A stretch of 64,000 nt of DNA from Pedobacter sp. SYP-B3415 (GTDB lineage: Bacteria; Bacteroidota; Bacteroidia; Sphingobacteriales; Sphingobacteriaceae): positions 1 through 64,000 of the forward strand of contig NZ_RXNQ01000037.1 of assembly GCF_004138205.1 (NCBI RefSeq). Reading direction: 5' to 3'. Below, in pieces: positions 24,843 to 32,210 of the stretch (position 1 is the stretch's first letter; every line of letters begins with the position of its first letter). The notes beneath the pieces were generated by a model. The model had not been told where the DNA came from. It worked only from the letters and a program-made list of their open reading frames with translations, and did no database searches. The position numbers were made by a program, and so were the translations under genes.

Positions 24843-25532
24843 CTATCCTGAGTGGCTTTTTGTTTTATAAAGCTGCCACCAGGGAAGGTAGGGACGTTCA
24901 TGATGCTCAAGATGATATCCGAAGAAATAACAGCTTATAAAAGCAAGTAAATGATTCTTTTGCTGGCTTCTGGCATGATGAATATTGTCATGCTCGCCCC
25001 GGTGCGGCAGATAGGTACCGAAGTAAAAAAGCTGTAAAGTACTCAAAAGCGCCGGGGCTACCCAAAACAGAAGAATGTTCTTTTCAGGGAACCAGATCTT
25101 GAGGACGTTATAAAGTATGGCCATTATTACAAGTTGGATCCAGGTCAGGTACTGAAGCATAAAACTGAAGTACCAGCGCAGAAAGCCATGAGGCGCGTAA
25201 TCAGGGTCCTCTGCCGTATGTACATGGCTATGATGCCGGTGGTGCCGTGCATAAAGACCATCATAGAAAAAGCCTGCGTACAAAAACGCGCATACACGGC
25301 CAACGAAGCGGTTTAGCGAAGCATTTGGCGATACGCTTCCGTGCATGGCATCGTGCGCTGTAATAAAAAGACCGGTAAAGAGGTGCATCTGGATAAGAAC
25401 CATCAGGTAAACCAGCGGATTGGTCCAGGAGAAATCCCAGTCGAGAAGCAATAGCAGACTAACCAGCCAGAGTGTAATAAGGCAGCCGGCTGCGAACAGA
25501 CCGGTAACAGATGATGGTTTTTGTGCATGCAT
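24843..25532 (-). CDS. crtW: beta-carotene ketolase, CrtW type
   Basis: 229 aa integral membrane di-iron oxygenase of the fatty-acid hydroxylase/desaturase superfamily. All CrtW histidine motifs are present: HDAMHGS, ARHHRHHSH and YHLEHHERPYLPWWQL. FYFGTYLPHRGEH, diagnostic of ketolases, also occurs. About four membrane helices are predicted. It should add a keto group at C4 of a beta-ionone ring. The ATG at 25532 is used; the longer frame opens with TTG inside ispH. Its position behind CruF, glycosyltransferase and acyltransferase genes supports a carotenoid role over a plain lipid desaturase. Confidence 0.87.
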   Translation of the reverse strand: MHAQKPSSVTGLFAAGCLITLWLVSLLLLLDWDFSWTNPLVYLMVLIQMHLFTGLFITAHDAMHGSVSPNASLNRFVGRVCAFLYAGFFYDGLYARHHRHHSHVHTAEDPDYAPHGFLRWYFSFMLQYLTWIQLVIMAILYNVLKIWFPEKNILLFWVAPALLSTLQLFYFGTYLPHRGEHDNIHHARSQQKNHLLAFISCYFFGYHLEHHERPYLPWWQLYKTKSHSG

Positions 25533-25554
25533 GACGCCTGGCTTGTTGGCGGGA

Positions 25555-26403
25555 TCAGTAACGTTCAAGCTCTTCTTTGACCTGCTTCATGAGCCACATG
25601 GGTGTAGATGTGGCGCCACAGATCCCTACCTTATCATTTTCCCTGAACCATCCTTTATCAATCTCTTCAACCGTAGAAACAAAATAAGATTCGGGGTTAT
25701 ATTTCTTACAAACATCATACAGCACCTTTCCGTTTGAAGATTTTTTACCGGACACAAAAACGATCTTATTAAAACCCTGGACAAAGGCTTCAAGCTCCTC
25801 ATAGCGGTTAGACACCTGACGGCAGATCGTATCATTCGCCTTTACTTCATAACCTCTGCCAAGGAGCTGTTCTTTGATTTTGTAGAACTTCTCGGTGCTT
25901 TTTGTGGTCTGACTGTAAAGCGTAAATTTTTGCGGAAGTTCCCGGTCATCAAGTTCGGCCAGGTCCTGGAAAACGATCGCTTTTCCATCAGTTTGTCCCT
26001 GCAATCCGATTACCTCAGCATGGCCGTGTTTTCCAAAGATCAGAATGGATTCATCCTCATCGTGAGAATTTTTTATGCGGTTCTGCAGCTTAAGCACCAC
26101 GGGGCAGGATGCATCAATCAGTGTCAAATTATTTGCCAGGGCAAGCTCGTATGTAGAGGGCGCTTCACCATGGGCACGGATCAATACTTTTTCATTGCGT
26201 AATTCCTGAAGATCATCATGGTTGATGATAATCAAACCCTTTTGCTTCAGGCGCAGCACCTCTTCGTCATTGTGAACAATATCGCCGAGGCAATAGAGAT
26301 AGCCTTCGGCATCCAGAATATCTTCAGCCATTTCGATCGCGTAAACGACGCCGAAACAAAACCCGGAAGATTTATCGATAGAAACTGAAAGGTTATAACT
26401 CAT
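25555..26403 (-). CDS. ispH: 4-hydroxy-3-methylbut-2-enyl diphosphate reductase
   Basis: 282 aa [4Fe-4S] enzyme of the MEP pathway that makes isopentenyl and dimethylallyl diphosphate. The three cluster cysteines are visible: SGFCFGVVYAIEMA, IDASCPVV and CGATSTPMW. IRAHGEAP carries a substrate-binding His, and the TKSTEKF segment is also present. The ATG at 26403 is chosen, since the longer frame starts with TTG inside a -7 motif. It lies within the carotenoid cluster, where it would raise precursor supply. The N-terminal MSYNLSVSIDKSSG form is typical of Bacteroidota. Confidence 0.94.
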   Translation of the reverse strand: MSYNLSVSIDKSSGFCFGVVYAIEMAEDILDAEGYLYCLGDIVHNDEEVLRLKQKGLIIINHDDLQELRNEKVLIRAHGEAPSTYELALANNLTLIDASCPVVLKLQNRIKNSHDEDESILIFGKHGHAEVIGLQGQTDGKAIVFQDLAELDDRELPQKFTLYSQTTKSTEKFYKIKEQLLGRGYEVKANDTICRQVSNRYEELEAFVQGFNKIVFVSGKKSSNGKVLYDVCKKYNPESYFVSTVEEIDKGWFRENDKVGICGATSTPMWLMKQVKEELERY

Positions 26404-26408
26404 CACCG

Positions 26409-26416
26409 CAAAAATA
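26409..26416 (-). promoter_or_regulatory. -7 promoter element directly before ispH
   Basis: The minus strand reads TATTTTTG, an exact TAnnTTTG match, with only 5 nt between it and the ispH ATG. The transcript would be nearly leaderless. It could give ispH expression independent of the upstream carotenoid genes. Confidence 0.5.
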
Positions 26417-26427
26417 CACAATTTATC

Positions 26428-27087
26428 TTACGCAATCGCAAAGTGCAGCGTTGCAAAAAAGAGCAGCTGTGCCACAAACATAACCGGGCCGACATACTTT
26501 TGTTGCTTTAAATCCGTAGCATAACAGAATTTAAGCAGAATGAGCGACACGACAAACCAGGCCACATAGTTCTGCAGCGGAATGGTATGCCAGTCCCAGT
26601 GCCAGAAATCGAGTGCCATGGCTACCGGTTCCAGGAAAAAATCAAAGCCGGTAAGCAACAGTGCGCCGAGCACTGAGGCAACGATACTGTTTCTTACGCC
26701 GATGCTTTTTACCAGCTGGGCAACGCTGAATATCAGGATAACCCAGTTAACACCCATAAGCAGCGGAACTGTGAATACTTTAACACCGAGCGTGTCGCCA
26801 TAATAGTAATTCCCGAAGATTTTGCCGGTGTATACGCCCAGTACCTCGACCAGGAAACCGCTTACCAGCACGCCGCTTACAAACAGCATGAGCCGTTTAA
26901 ACGAGCCCTGATAGGAAAATAAGATTACCCCAAACATCAGCAGCAGGTGAAACGGGACCAGTTGTAAGAAATAAGGTCTGAGCGGCTCATAGATAAAACC
27001 GATGAGGCCTACCAGGTGAAAAATGATAATTACGGCAACAGCGATTTTTTTTGCTTTCAGATCGACCGGATCGTGCGTCCCTTCCAT
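26428..27087 (-). CDS. cruF: carotenoid hydratase, CruF type (DUF422)
   Basis: 219 aa membrane protein with about seven hydrophobic helices. It matches the CruF/bisanhydrobacterioruberin hydratase family, with conserved FHLVGLIGF, VEVLGVYTGKIFGNYYYG, GFDFFLEPVAMALDFWHW and PLQNYVAWF segments. Known members add water across the terminal C1'-C2' double bond of gamma-carotene or lycopene-type ends, giving the 1'-hydroxy group found in myxol, saproxanthin and flexixanthin. Its first 31 nt overlap the glycosyltransferase gene in another frame, and ispH follows after 24 nt. Confidence 0.87.
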   Translation of the reverse strand: MEGTHDPVDLKAKKIAVAVIIIFHLVGLIGFIYEPLRPYFLQLVPFHLLLMFGVILFSYQGSFKRLMLFVSGVLVSGFLVEVLGVYTGKIFGNYYYGDTLGVKVFTVPLLMGVNWVILIFSVAQLVKSIGVRNSIVASVLGALLLTGFDFFLEPVAMALDFWHWDWHTIPLQNYVAWFVVSLILLKFCYATDLKQQKYVGPVMFVAQLLFFATLHFAIA

Positions 27088-28154
27088 GTACTTGTTTTAA
27101 ACAGGTGTTTTTTTATTGATAAGATGGCAATGAATAAGAATGCGCACATCTGCAGGGGATGCAGCAAAAGATTATAAAGCACCTTTTGTCCGGACAAGTA
27201 CGCAATCATCATTCTTGAAAAAATGATCAAAACCGCGGGCAAGATAAGCAAACGAATATCAAATTCAATTGCCATCAGCACCGGACCGGCAATGACCAAT
27301 GCCAGATACAACAGCAGGATGAAGATGTTGTTTCCGAAGCCGGCAAGTAAATTTTTGCTGAAACCATCTGCCGAGGAGGAAAAATCCCCGTACATCCGGC
27401 AATGCACAAAACCGTTTGCAAGGAGGGCCTCTGCCTGGTAACCATTTGTCTTTACGAGTTTCATGATCTCGATGTCTTCTACAACTTTTGAACGTACCTG
27501 TTCGTGCCATTGTTGCTTCCGGTAAACGGCGGCATCAAAGAACATACACTGACCGCTGGCCGCAGAAAAGGCCGGATTGCGGCTCAACCTGACCAAACGC
27601 AGTGGCAACAGGTTTAAAAGCAGAAAATGCATCAGCGGCACGGCGCAGTACTCGCCCAAGCTGCGCATGATCTGGTTGGTAAAAAGACTGATGAGCGTCA
27701 GGTTATATGTTTTCAGGCGGAACAACAAATTGTTGATCAATCCGGAAGATACCCGGTCATCGGCATCAAGAAAAAGAAAGGCGCTTCCCGAAGCTTTCTC
27801 CGCCAGCTGGAAGCAGGCAAAGTTTTTCCCCAGCCAGCCATCAGGCAGCGATTGGCCTCTAAGTACATGGAACCGGTTGTCGGCCTGTGCAAAGGCTTCG
27901 CAAACCGCGTATGTGTCGTCTGATGAGTCGTCGTCAAGAACGATCACTTCGTAATTTTCATAATCCTGGTCAAGAATTGACTGCAACAGGATACCGATGC
28001 GACCGGCCTCATTACGGGCCGGGATCAGGATAGAAACGGGGTCGTCATAGTGCCGCCCGTAACGTCCAAGCTTTGGATTAGACACAAAGTTGAATACGGT
28101 TACACTAAAACGCAACACCAGGAAGACAAGTACCGCATAGAGAAATATGATCAT
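27057..28154 (-). CDS. family 2 glycosyltransferase, probably carotenoid-modifying (CruC/CrtQ-like)
   Basis: 365 aa membrane-bound glycosyltransferase. After an N-terminal helix, the GT2 domain shows SILIPARNEAGRIG, VIVLDDDSSDDT and LFLDADDRV (the metal-binding D-x-D) and a later EDIEIMKLVK catalytic segment. Three hydrophobic helices follow near the C-terminus. This layout resembles CrtQ and CruC, which add a sugar to carotenoid ends. Substrate is inferred from the neighbours: CruF makes a hydroxyl to glycosylate and the upstream acyltransferase could esterify the sugar. It overlaps the upstream gene by 4 nt and cruF by 31 nt. Confidence 0.75.
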   Translation of the reverse strand: MIIFLYAVLVFLVLRFSVTVFNFVSNPKLGRYGRHYDDPVSILIPARNEAGRIGILLQSILDQDYENYEVIVLDDDSSDDTYAVCEAFAQADNRFHVLRGQSLPDGWLGKNFACFQLAEKASGSAFLFLDADDRVSSGLINNLLFRLKTYNLTLISLFTNQIMRSLGEYCAVPLMHFLLLNLLPLRLVRLSRNPAFSAASGQCMFFDAAVYRKQQWHEQVRSKVVEDIEIMKLVKTNGYQAEALLANGFVHCRMYGDFSSSADGFSKNLLAGFGNNIFILLLYLALVIAGPVLMAIEFDIRLLILPAVLIIFSRMMIAYLSGQKVLYNLLLHPLQMCAFLFIAILSIKKHLFKTSTWKGRTIRSI

Positions 28155-28774
28155 ACTGCTTTACGGGTTTGCTCTTCCACGGCATGTTGATAATGTTTAT
28201 TGTATGCATTTTTCAACAATTGCAGACTCACGTATTGTTCGGGAATCCACTCCTGCAGGTACGTGCGTACCGAAGCCTTTTTGTGTTCCCAGTAATCGGT
28301 TAATGTCGCGGCAAACAGGATACGAAACCGGCGCTCGCCAGCCTGCAGGATCTGCATGACGCCTTTCTCGAACTGAACACTGCCAATATGGTTTGAATAG
28401 ATCTTGCCTTGCGGAAACAGCAGCACCAGGTTGCCCGGCTGTTCAAGCAGCCCGCCGGCAAAACTTAAGGTATCAACAATATCTTTTCCCCTGCGGCTTA
28501 CCGCGAAGCCGCCCAGGTATTTTAGAAAAAAGACCGATCTGTAATTCTCGCCGGTAATCAGCACATGAAATTTTCTGTGAAAGACTTTTTTGTTCAGATG
28601 AAAAAGCAGAAATCCGTCCCACCAGCTGAAATGGTTGGCAAGCATCAGTATGGATTGTGTCCCGCCTGCCTCGATATCACTATAGGTATAGGAAGCAAAG
28701 TTTCTTTTAATCAGGAAAGAGATGTACCAGGAAAAGAATCCGGATACCAGTTTGTTTTGCCTGGGTTCAAACAT
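28151..28774 (-). CDS. PlsC-type acyltransferase, probably carotenoid glycoside acyltransferase (CruD-like)
   Basis: 207 aa. The acyltransferase motif H-x4-D is present in NHFSWWDGFL, a GGFAVSRRGKDI block follows, and FPQGKIYSN is the third PlsC motif. The protein is shorter than true glycerol-phosphate acyltransferases and has an N-terminal hydrophobic patch for membrane contact. Its stop overlaps the glycosyltransferase start (ATGA). Chlorobi CruD and staphylococcal CrtO are acyltransferases paired with carotenoid glycosyltransferases; by context this gene may do the same job. Lysophospholipid acylation is the alternative. Confidence 0.7.
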   Translation of the reverse strand: MFEPRQNKLVSGFFSWYISFLIKRNFASYTYSDIEAGGTQSILMLANHFSWWDGFLLFHLNKKVFHRKFHVLITGENYRSVFFLKYLGGFAVSRRGKDIVDTLSFAGGLLEQPGNLVLLFPQGKIYSNHIGSVQFEKGVMQILQAGERRFRILFAATLTDYWEHKKASVRTYLQEWIPEQYVSLQLLKNAYNKHYQHAVEEQTRKAV

Positions 28775-28821
28775 CAGCGGTAAGTTGTGAATTTTCTGCT
28801 GAAACGCAAAATCGGGAAAGT

Positions 28822-28853
28822 AAAAAAGTCCGCGGCAGTTGCCGCGGACTTTT
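28822..28853 (-). terminator. intrinsic terminator of the M1 peptidase gene
   Basis: A perfect GC-rich hairpin (AAGTCCGCGGCA paired with TGCCGCGGACTT) ends in six T residues on the minus strand, just after the peptidase stop codon. Confidence 0.88.
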
Positions 28854-28857
28854 GATA

Positions 28858-30831
28858 TTATTTAGCTGTCCAGCTATTGTTTTCTTCATTTGCATCGGGT
28901 AAAACCTTGTCAGGGTCGAGCACTACAGAAACCAGCTCTTCTGAGCTTGGATAACGGATGGTCCATTTTGTATTGCGCATCCAAACGTCTGCCGCTACTT
29001 TAATACGATCTGTTTTTCCGCTTTTGGTTTTAACCTGCAGAATAATCGGCATTGGCAACTTATCAAGATTGGTCACAGTGATGTTAATCTGCTTTACTGC
29101 TCCGTTTTCTTTCACCGCAGCAACATCAGTTACAGCCTGGTCCATCTTCCAGTTTTCAATAAACCAGCCGCGCCAGAACCATGAAAGTTCCTCTCCCGCA
29201 CCATTATCCATTGCACGGAAAAAGTCAAACGGGGTTGGGTGCTTATATGCCCAGTGTTTAATATATTGTCTGAATGCATAATCAAAACGATCAGGCCCGA
29301 GTATTTGGTCGCGAAGCAACTTGAGCCCCATGCCTGGTTTGAAATACAGGTTTACACCGATATTTCTTTCAGCCATGCCATCCGGAATCAGCATCATCTT
29401 GTCGCCATTCGGATTTCCGATCAGACGGGCACCTACCACATGCATATTCATCGGGCGTTCCTTGTACTCGCCATTATTGAAGGCATCTGAAGAAAGGCCG
29501 TTGATGAAGGTGTTAAAGCCTTCGTCCATCCAGCCGTATTTACGTTCGTTTGAACCAACGATCATGGGGAACCATGTATGGCCGAATTCATGGTCAATCA
29601 CACCCCATACACTCTGTCCCTTTGCTTTCCAGCTGCAGAAAACGATGCCCGGATACTCCATGCCACCGATAGCAGCACCTACGTTCACAGCCATTGCATA
29701 TGGATATTCGTACCACATTTTTGAGTAATGCTCAATTGAAGCTTTCACATATTCTACACCACGACCGTAGGCATCCTGTCCGTTACTTTCAACCGGATGT
29801 GCCGAGACGGCAAGCGATTTATTACCACTTGGCAGGTTGATGCGCGCTGCATCAAGAACAAACGCCTTTGAGGAAGCCCAGGCAGCATCACGTGCGTTAT
29901 TGATCCGGAATTTCCAGGTAAGTTTTTCTTTAGAAGGGCGTGAAGCGGGGTCTGTAACTTCGGCTTCAGTACGCACGTGCACAGTCTTGTCGCTTTGTTT
30001 TGCTTCTTCCCATCGCTTCAATTGTGCGGCGGTGAAAACTTCTTTGGGATTTAGCAACTCGCCACCGCCCATCACAATATGGCTGGCCGGAGCTGTAATT
30101 TCGAAGTTGATATCGCCATACTCGGTATAAAACTCTCCTGCGCCCCAGTATGGAAGGGTGTTCCAGCCAAGAACGTCGTCATAAACCGACATACGCGGAA
30201 ACCATTGCGCCACGGCATAAACCTCACCATTTTTTGTGGTCACATGGCTAAGGCGGTCTGAACCTTCTTTCGGAATTACAAACGAATAATCCATTTTGAT
30301 GGTAAGCACATCACCTTCGGCCTGCATAGGCTCATCCAGGCGGATCTGCATCCGTGTATCTTCAATTATCCGGTTGAACTTAAGCGCTTTACCTTTTCTT
30401 AAGACGGTCAGATTGCTGATTTTATAACCTCCGTCAAACTTTTCTCCCTGGGCGCCATACCGGCTTTTTGCCGGAATGATGGCATTACCGCGCGAAGAGT
30501 CTGCGAACAGGTTTTGGTCCAGCTGCAGCCAGAGAAACGGCAATTTATCCGGACTGTTATTCTTATAGGTAATCGTCATACTGGCCGTAACGAGATTTTT
30601 CGCCTCGTTCAGCTCAGCCCGGATTTGATAGTCTACCCTGTTTTGCCAGTATTTCGGACCAGGGTATCCGCTTGCTGAACGGTATTCATTGCCGTTCTGC
30701 GTATAAAACAGCGGACTGAACGCATCCTGGTAGCTGTATCCTTTTTGTGGGGTTTCCTGGGCACCGGCTGAAACCGCAAGCGCCAGCAACATGCCCAGAG
30801 ATCCGAAGATCCTTGCAAGTTTTTCATTCAT
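28858..30831 (-). CDS. M1 family zinc metallopeptidase (aminopeptidase-like), exported
   Basis: 657 aa. A signal peptide (to about residue 24, LAVSAGAQ) directs export. The N-terminal beta domain is followed by the substrate motif GGMEYPG, a variant of GAMEN. The zinc site is HEFGH at 414-418 with the third ligand E437, exactly 18 residues later as in M1 enzymes. A C-terminal beta-rich domain of about 110 residues replaces the helical domain of classic aminopeptidases. It probably trims peptides in the periplasm. It is flanked by its own promoter (30858-30887) and terminator. Confidence 0.9.
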   Translation of the reverse strand: MNEKLARIFGSLGMLLALAVSAGAQETPQKGYSYQDAFSPLFYTQNGNEYRSASGYPGPKYWQNRVDYQIRAELNEAKNLVTASMTITYKNNSPDKLPFLWLQLDQNLFADSSRGNAIIPAKSRYGAQGEKFDGGYKISNLTVLRKGKALKFNRIIEDTRMQIRLDEPMQAEGDVLTIKMDYSFVIPKEGSDRLSHVTTKNGEVYAVAQWFPRMSVYDDVLGWNTLPYWGAGEFYTEYGDINFEITAPASHIVMGGGELLNPKEVFTAAQLKRWEEAKQSDKTVHVRTEAEVTDPASRPSKEKLTWKFRINNARDAAWASSKAFVLDAARINLPSGNKSLAVSAHPVESNGQDAYGRGVEYVKASIEHYSKMWYEYPYAMAVNVGAAIGGMEYPGIVFCSWKAKGQSVWGVIDHEFGHTWFPMIVGSNERKYGWMDEGFNTFINGLSSDAFNNGEYKERPMNMHVVGARLIGNPNGDKMMLIPDGMAERNIGVNLYFKPGMGLKLLRDQILGPDRFDYAFRQYIKHWAYKHPTPFDFFRAMDNGAGEELSWFWRGWFIENWKMDQAVTDVAAVKENGAVKQINITVTNLDKLPMPIILQVKTKSGKTDRIKVAADVWMRNTKWTIRYPSSEELVSVVLDPDKVLPDANEENNSWTAK

Positions 30832-30857
30832 AATGGTCAGTTAATTGATACTGGTCG

Positions 30858-30887
30858 CAAATTTAGCCGATTTGCGCGGAGCTCAAA
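30858..30887 (-). promoter_or_regulatory. promoter of the M1 peptidase gene
   Basis: On the minus strand TTTG (30884-30887), an 18-nt spacer and TAAATTTG (30858-30865) match the Bacteroidota consensus exactly. The predicted leader is about 24 nt. Confidence 0.65.
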
Positions 30888-30917
30888 GTTTACCGGCAAG
30901 AATGTTACTAAAAAGGC

Positions 30918-31661
30918 TTAGTTGGCGTCAAGCTTTGGCAGCGATCGTTGTTTGCGCTGTTCAGGGCTGAGTTTTACCCACTGATTGTAGGAGTCTACGA
31001 TATAAGCATTGTAATCAAACTTTTCGTTACCTGACACGTCTTCGGGGCGCGGCTTGTAGTAGGAAATAAAGTCTTTCAGCTCCTGCCCTTTCAGTGTGTT
31101 AATGAGGTTCGCAACGGTTTGTTCGTTGAAATTATAATTAATCTCATCGTAAAGTCGTGACCGCCGGTCAAGTTCAGCTTCTTTTTTCTGCGCACGACGG
31201 TATTTCCCGTAACCCAGATTCAGGTTCAGACCACCCACCTTTCCATTATTTGCCTTGCGGTTCAGATTACCGCCGGTACCGAAACGTCTGAATTCTTCAG
31301 CCTCCGGATCCGGACCGCCAATGCCTTTGGCCACCCGGGCACCTTTAATTTCTACATCACGAAGGCTGGTAGCCTGTTCGGTGAGGTAAATAAACTTAGG
31401 CAGAAGGTTCGGCAGATAAACTGTATCGGTACGATAGCCCGCCAGTTTGATCTGAAGCAAATCGCCGGTGTTGGCCGCCAGGGTGAACCGGCCGCTTTTG
31501 TCGCTTTGCGCGGTGCGCTGGCTTTTGATGTTCGTAATGATTGCACCTTCAAGCGGAATCGATCTCCGCTGCTGATCATATACCCCCCCGGTTACAACAG
31601 TCTGGGCAGCTGCCAGGAGCGGCATTAATAGGATTCCGGTGATCAATAACTTACGCATCAT
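30918..31661 (-). CDS. secreted protein with carboxypeptidase-like regulatory domain
   Basis: 247 aa. A signal peptide (LLITGILLMPLLAAAQ) precedes a CarboxypepD_reg-like beta-sandwich domain at about 20-100 (VVTGGVYDQQRRSIPLEGAIITN, SDKSGRFTLAANTGD, IKLAGYRTDTVYLP). The remaining 145 residues are basic and helical, have a Gly-rich stretch (GKVGGLNLNLGYGKYRR), and end NQWVKLSPEQRKQRSLPKL. There is no TonB receptor barrel, so it is a stand-alone member of a group common in Bacteroidota envelopes. Function unknown. Confidence 0.75.
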   Translation of the reverse strand: MMRKLLITGILLMPLLAAAQTVVTGGVYDQQRRSIPLEGAIITNIKSQRTAQSDKSGRFTLAANTGDLLQIKLAGYRTDTVYLPNLLPKFIYLTEQATSLRDVEIKGARVAKGIGGPDPEAEEFRRFGTGGNLNRKANNGKVGGLNLNLGYGKYRRAQKKEAELDRRSRLYDEINYNFNEQTVANLINTLKGQELKDFISYYKPRPEDVSGNEKFDYNAYIVDSYNQWVKLSPEQRKQRSLPKLDAN

Positions 31662-31722
31662 AACGCAATATTAACATAGTTATCGCTGGCTTGGTTTGCA
31701 TTTAACAGAATTTAACAAGACA

Positions 31723-32073
31723 CTAACGCAAAACCGGGGTGTAGCTGTCTTCACTGAAACCGATCAGCACCGGCTTACCGTTCTGTTCGACAACCGGGCG
31801 TTTGATGGCGCTGGTGTTGTTCATCAGCATCTTCGCAGCCGATGTCTCATCCTTTACGGCGGCCTGTTCTTCTGCACTGAGTTTTTTCCAGGTCAGGCCC
31901 TTTTTATTCAGGACCTGCTCCCAGCCGAATGCCTCAAACCACTGTTTCAATTTATCTTCGGTTATACCCGATTTTTTAAAATCGTGGAAGGCATACTCAA
32001 TCCCCGATTCCTGAAGCCAGGCTCTGGCGTTTTTAACCGTGTTGCAATTGGGAATACCGTATACTGTAAGCAT
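31723..32073 (-). CDS. ArsC/Spx-like thioredoxin-fold protein
   Basis: 116 aa, the size of the ArsC/Spx/YffB group. The redox segment is GIPNCNTVKNA, a single cysteine in a C-x-x-[ST] setting as in YffB and Spx-type proteins. The conserved RPVVEQNGKPVLIGF segment near the C-terminus contains the RP pair of the family. Without the second active cysteines of true arsenate reductases and with no ars genes nearby, arsenate reduction is not indicated. A redox or regulatory role is likelier but unproven. Confidence 0.82.
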   Translation of the reverse strand: MLTVYGIPNCNTVKNARAWLQESGIEYAFHDFKKSGITEDKLKQWFEAFGWEQVLNKKGLTWKKLSAEEQAAVKDETSAAKMLMNNTSAIKRPVVEQNGKPVLIGFSEDSYTPVLR

Positions 32074-32210
32074 ATGTTTATTCAGATTTTTTTTTGCGCC
32101 AAATTACCTATTTAAGGGCAACATAAGCATCCCGGAAATGTAAAAAACCGCACCGGTACGCAACTGAGAAAAGCACGGCTCCAATTTGCCAAAGTTTTTA
32201 TACGTTCGGG

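Noticed and set aside
24843..25532. Plain fatty-acid desaturase for the CrtW-type gene
   Set aside because: The order and context of the His motifs, including YFGTYLPHR and YHLEHHERPYLPWW, fit carotenoid ketolases, and the genomic neighbourhood is carotenoid-related.
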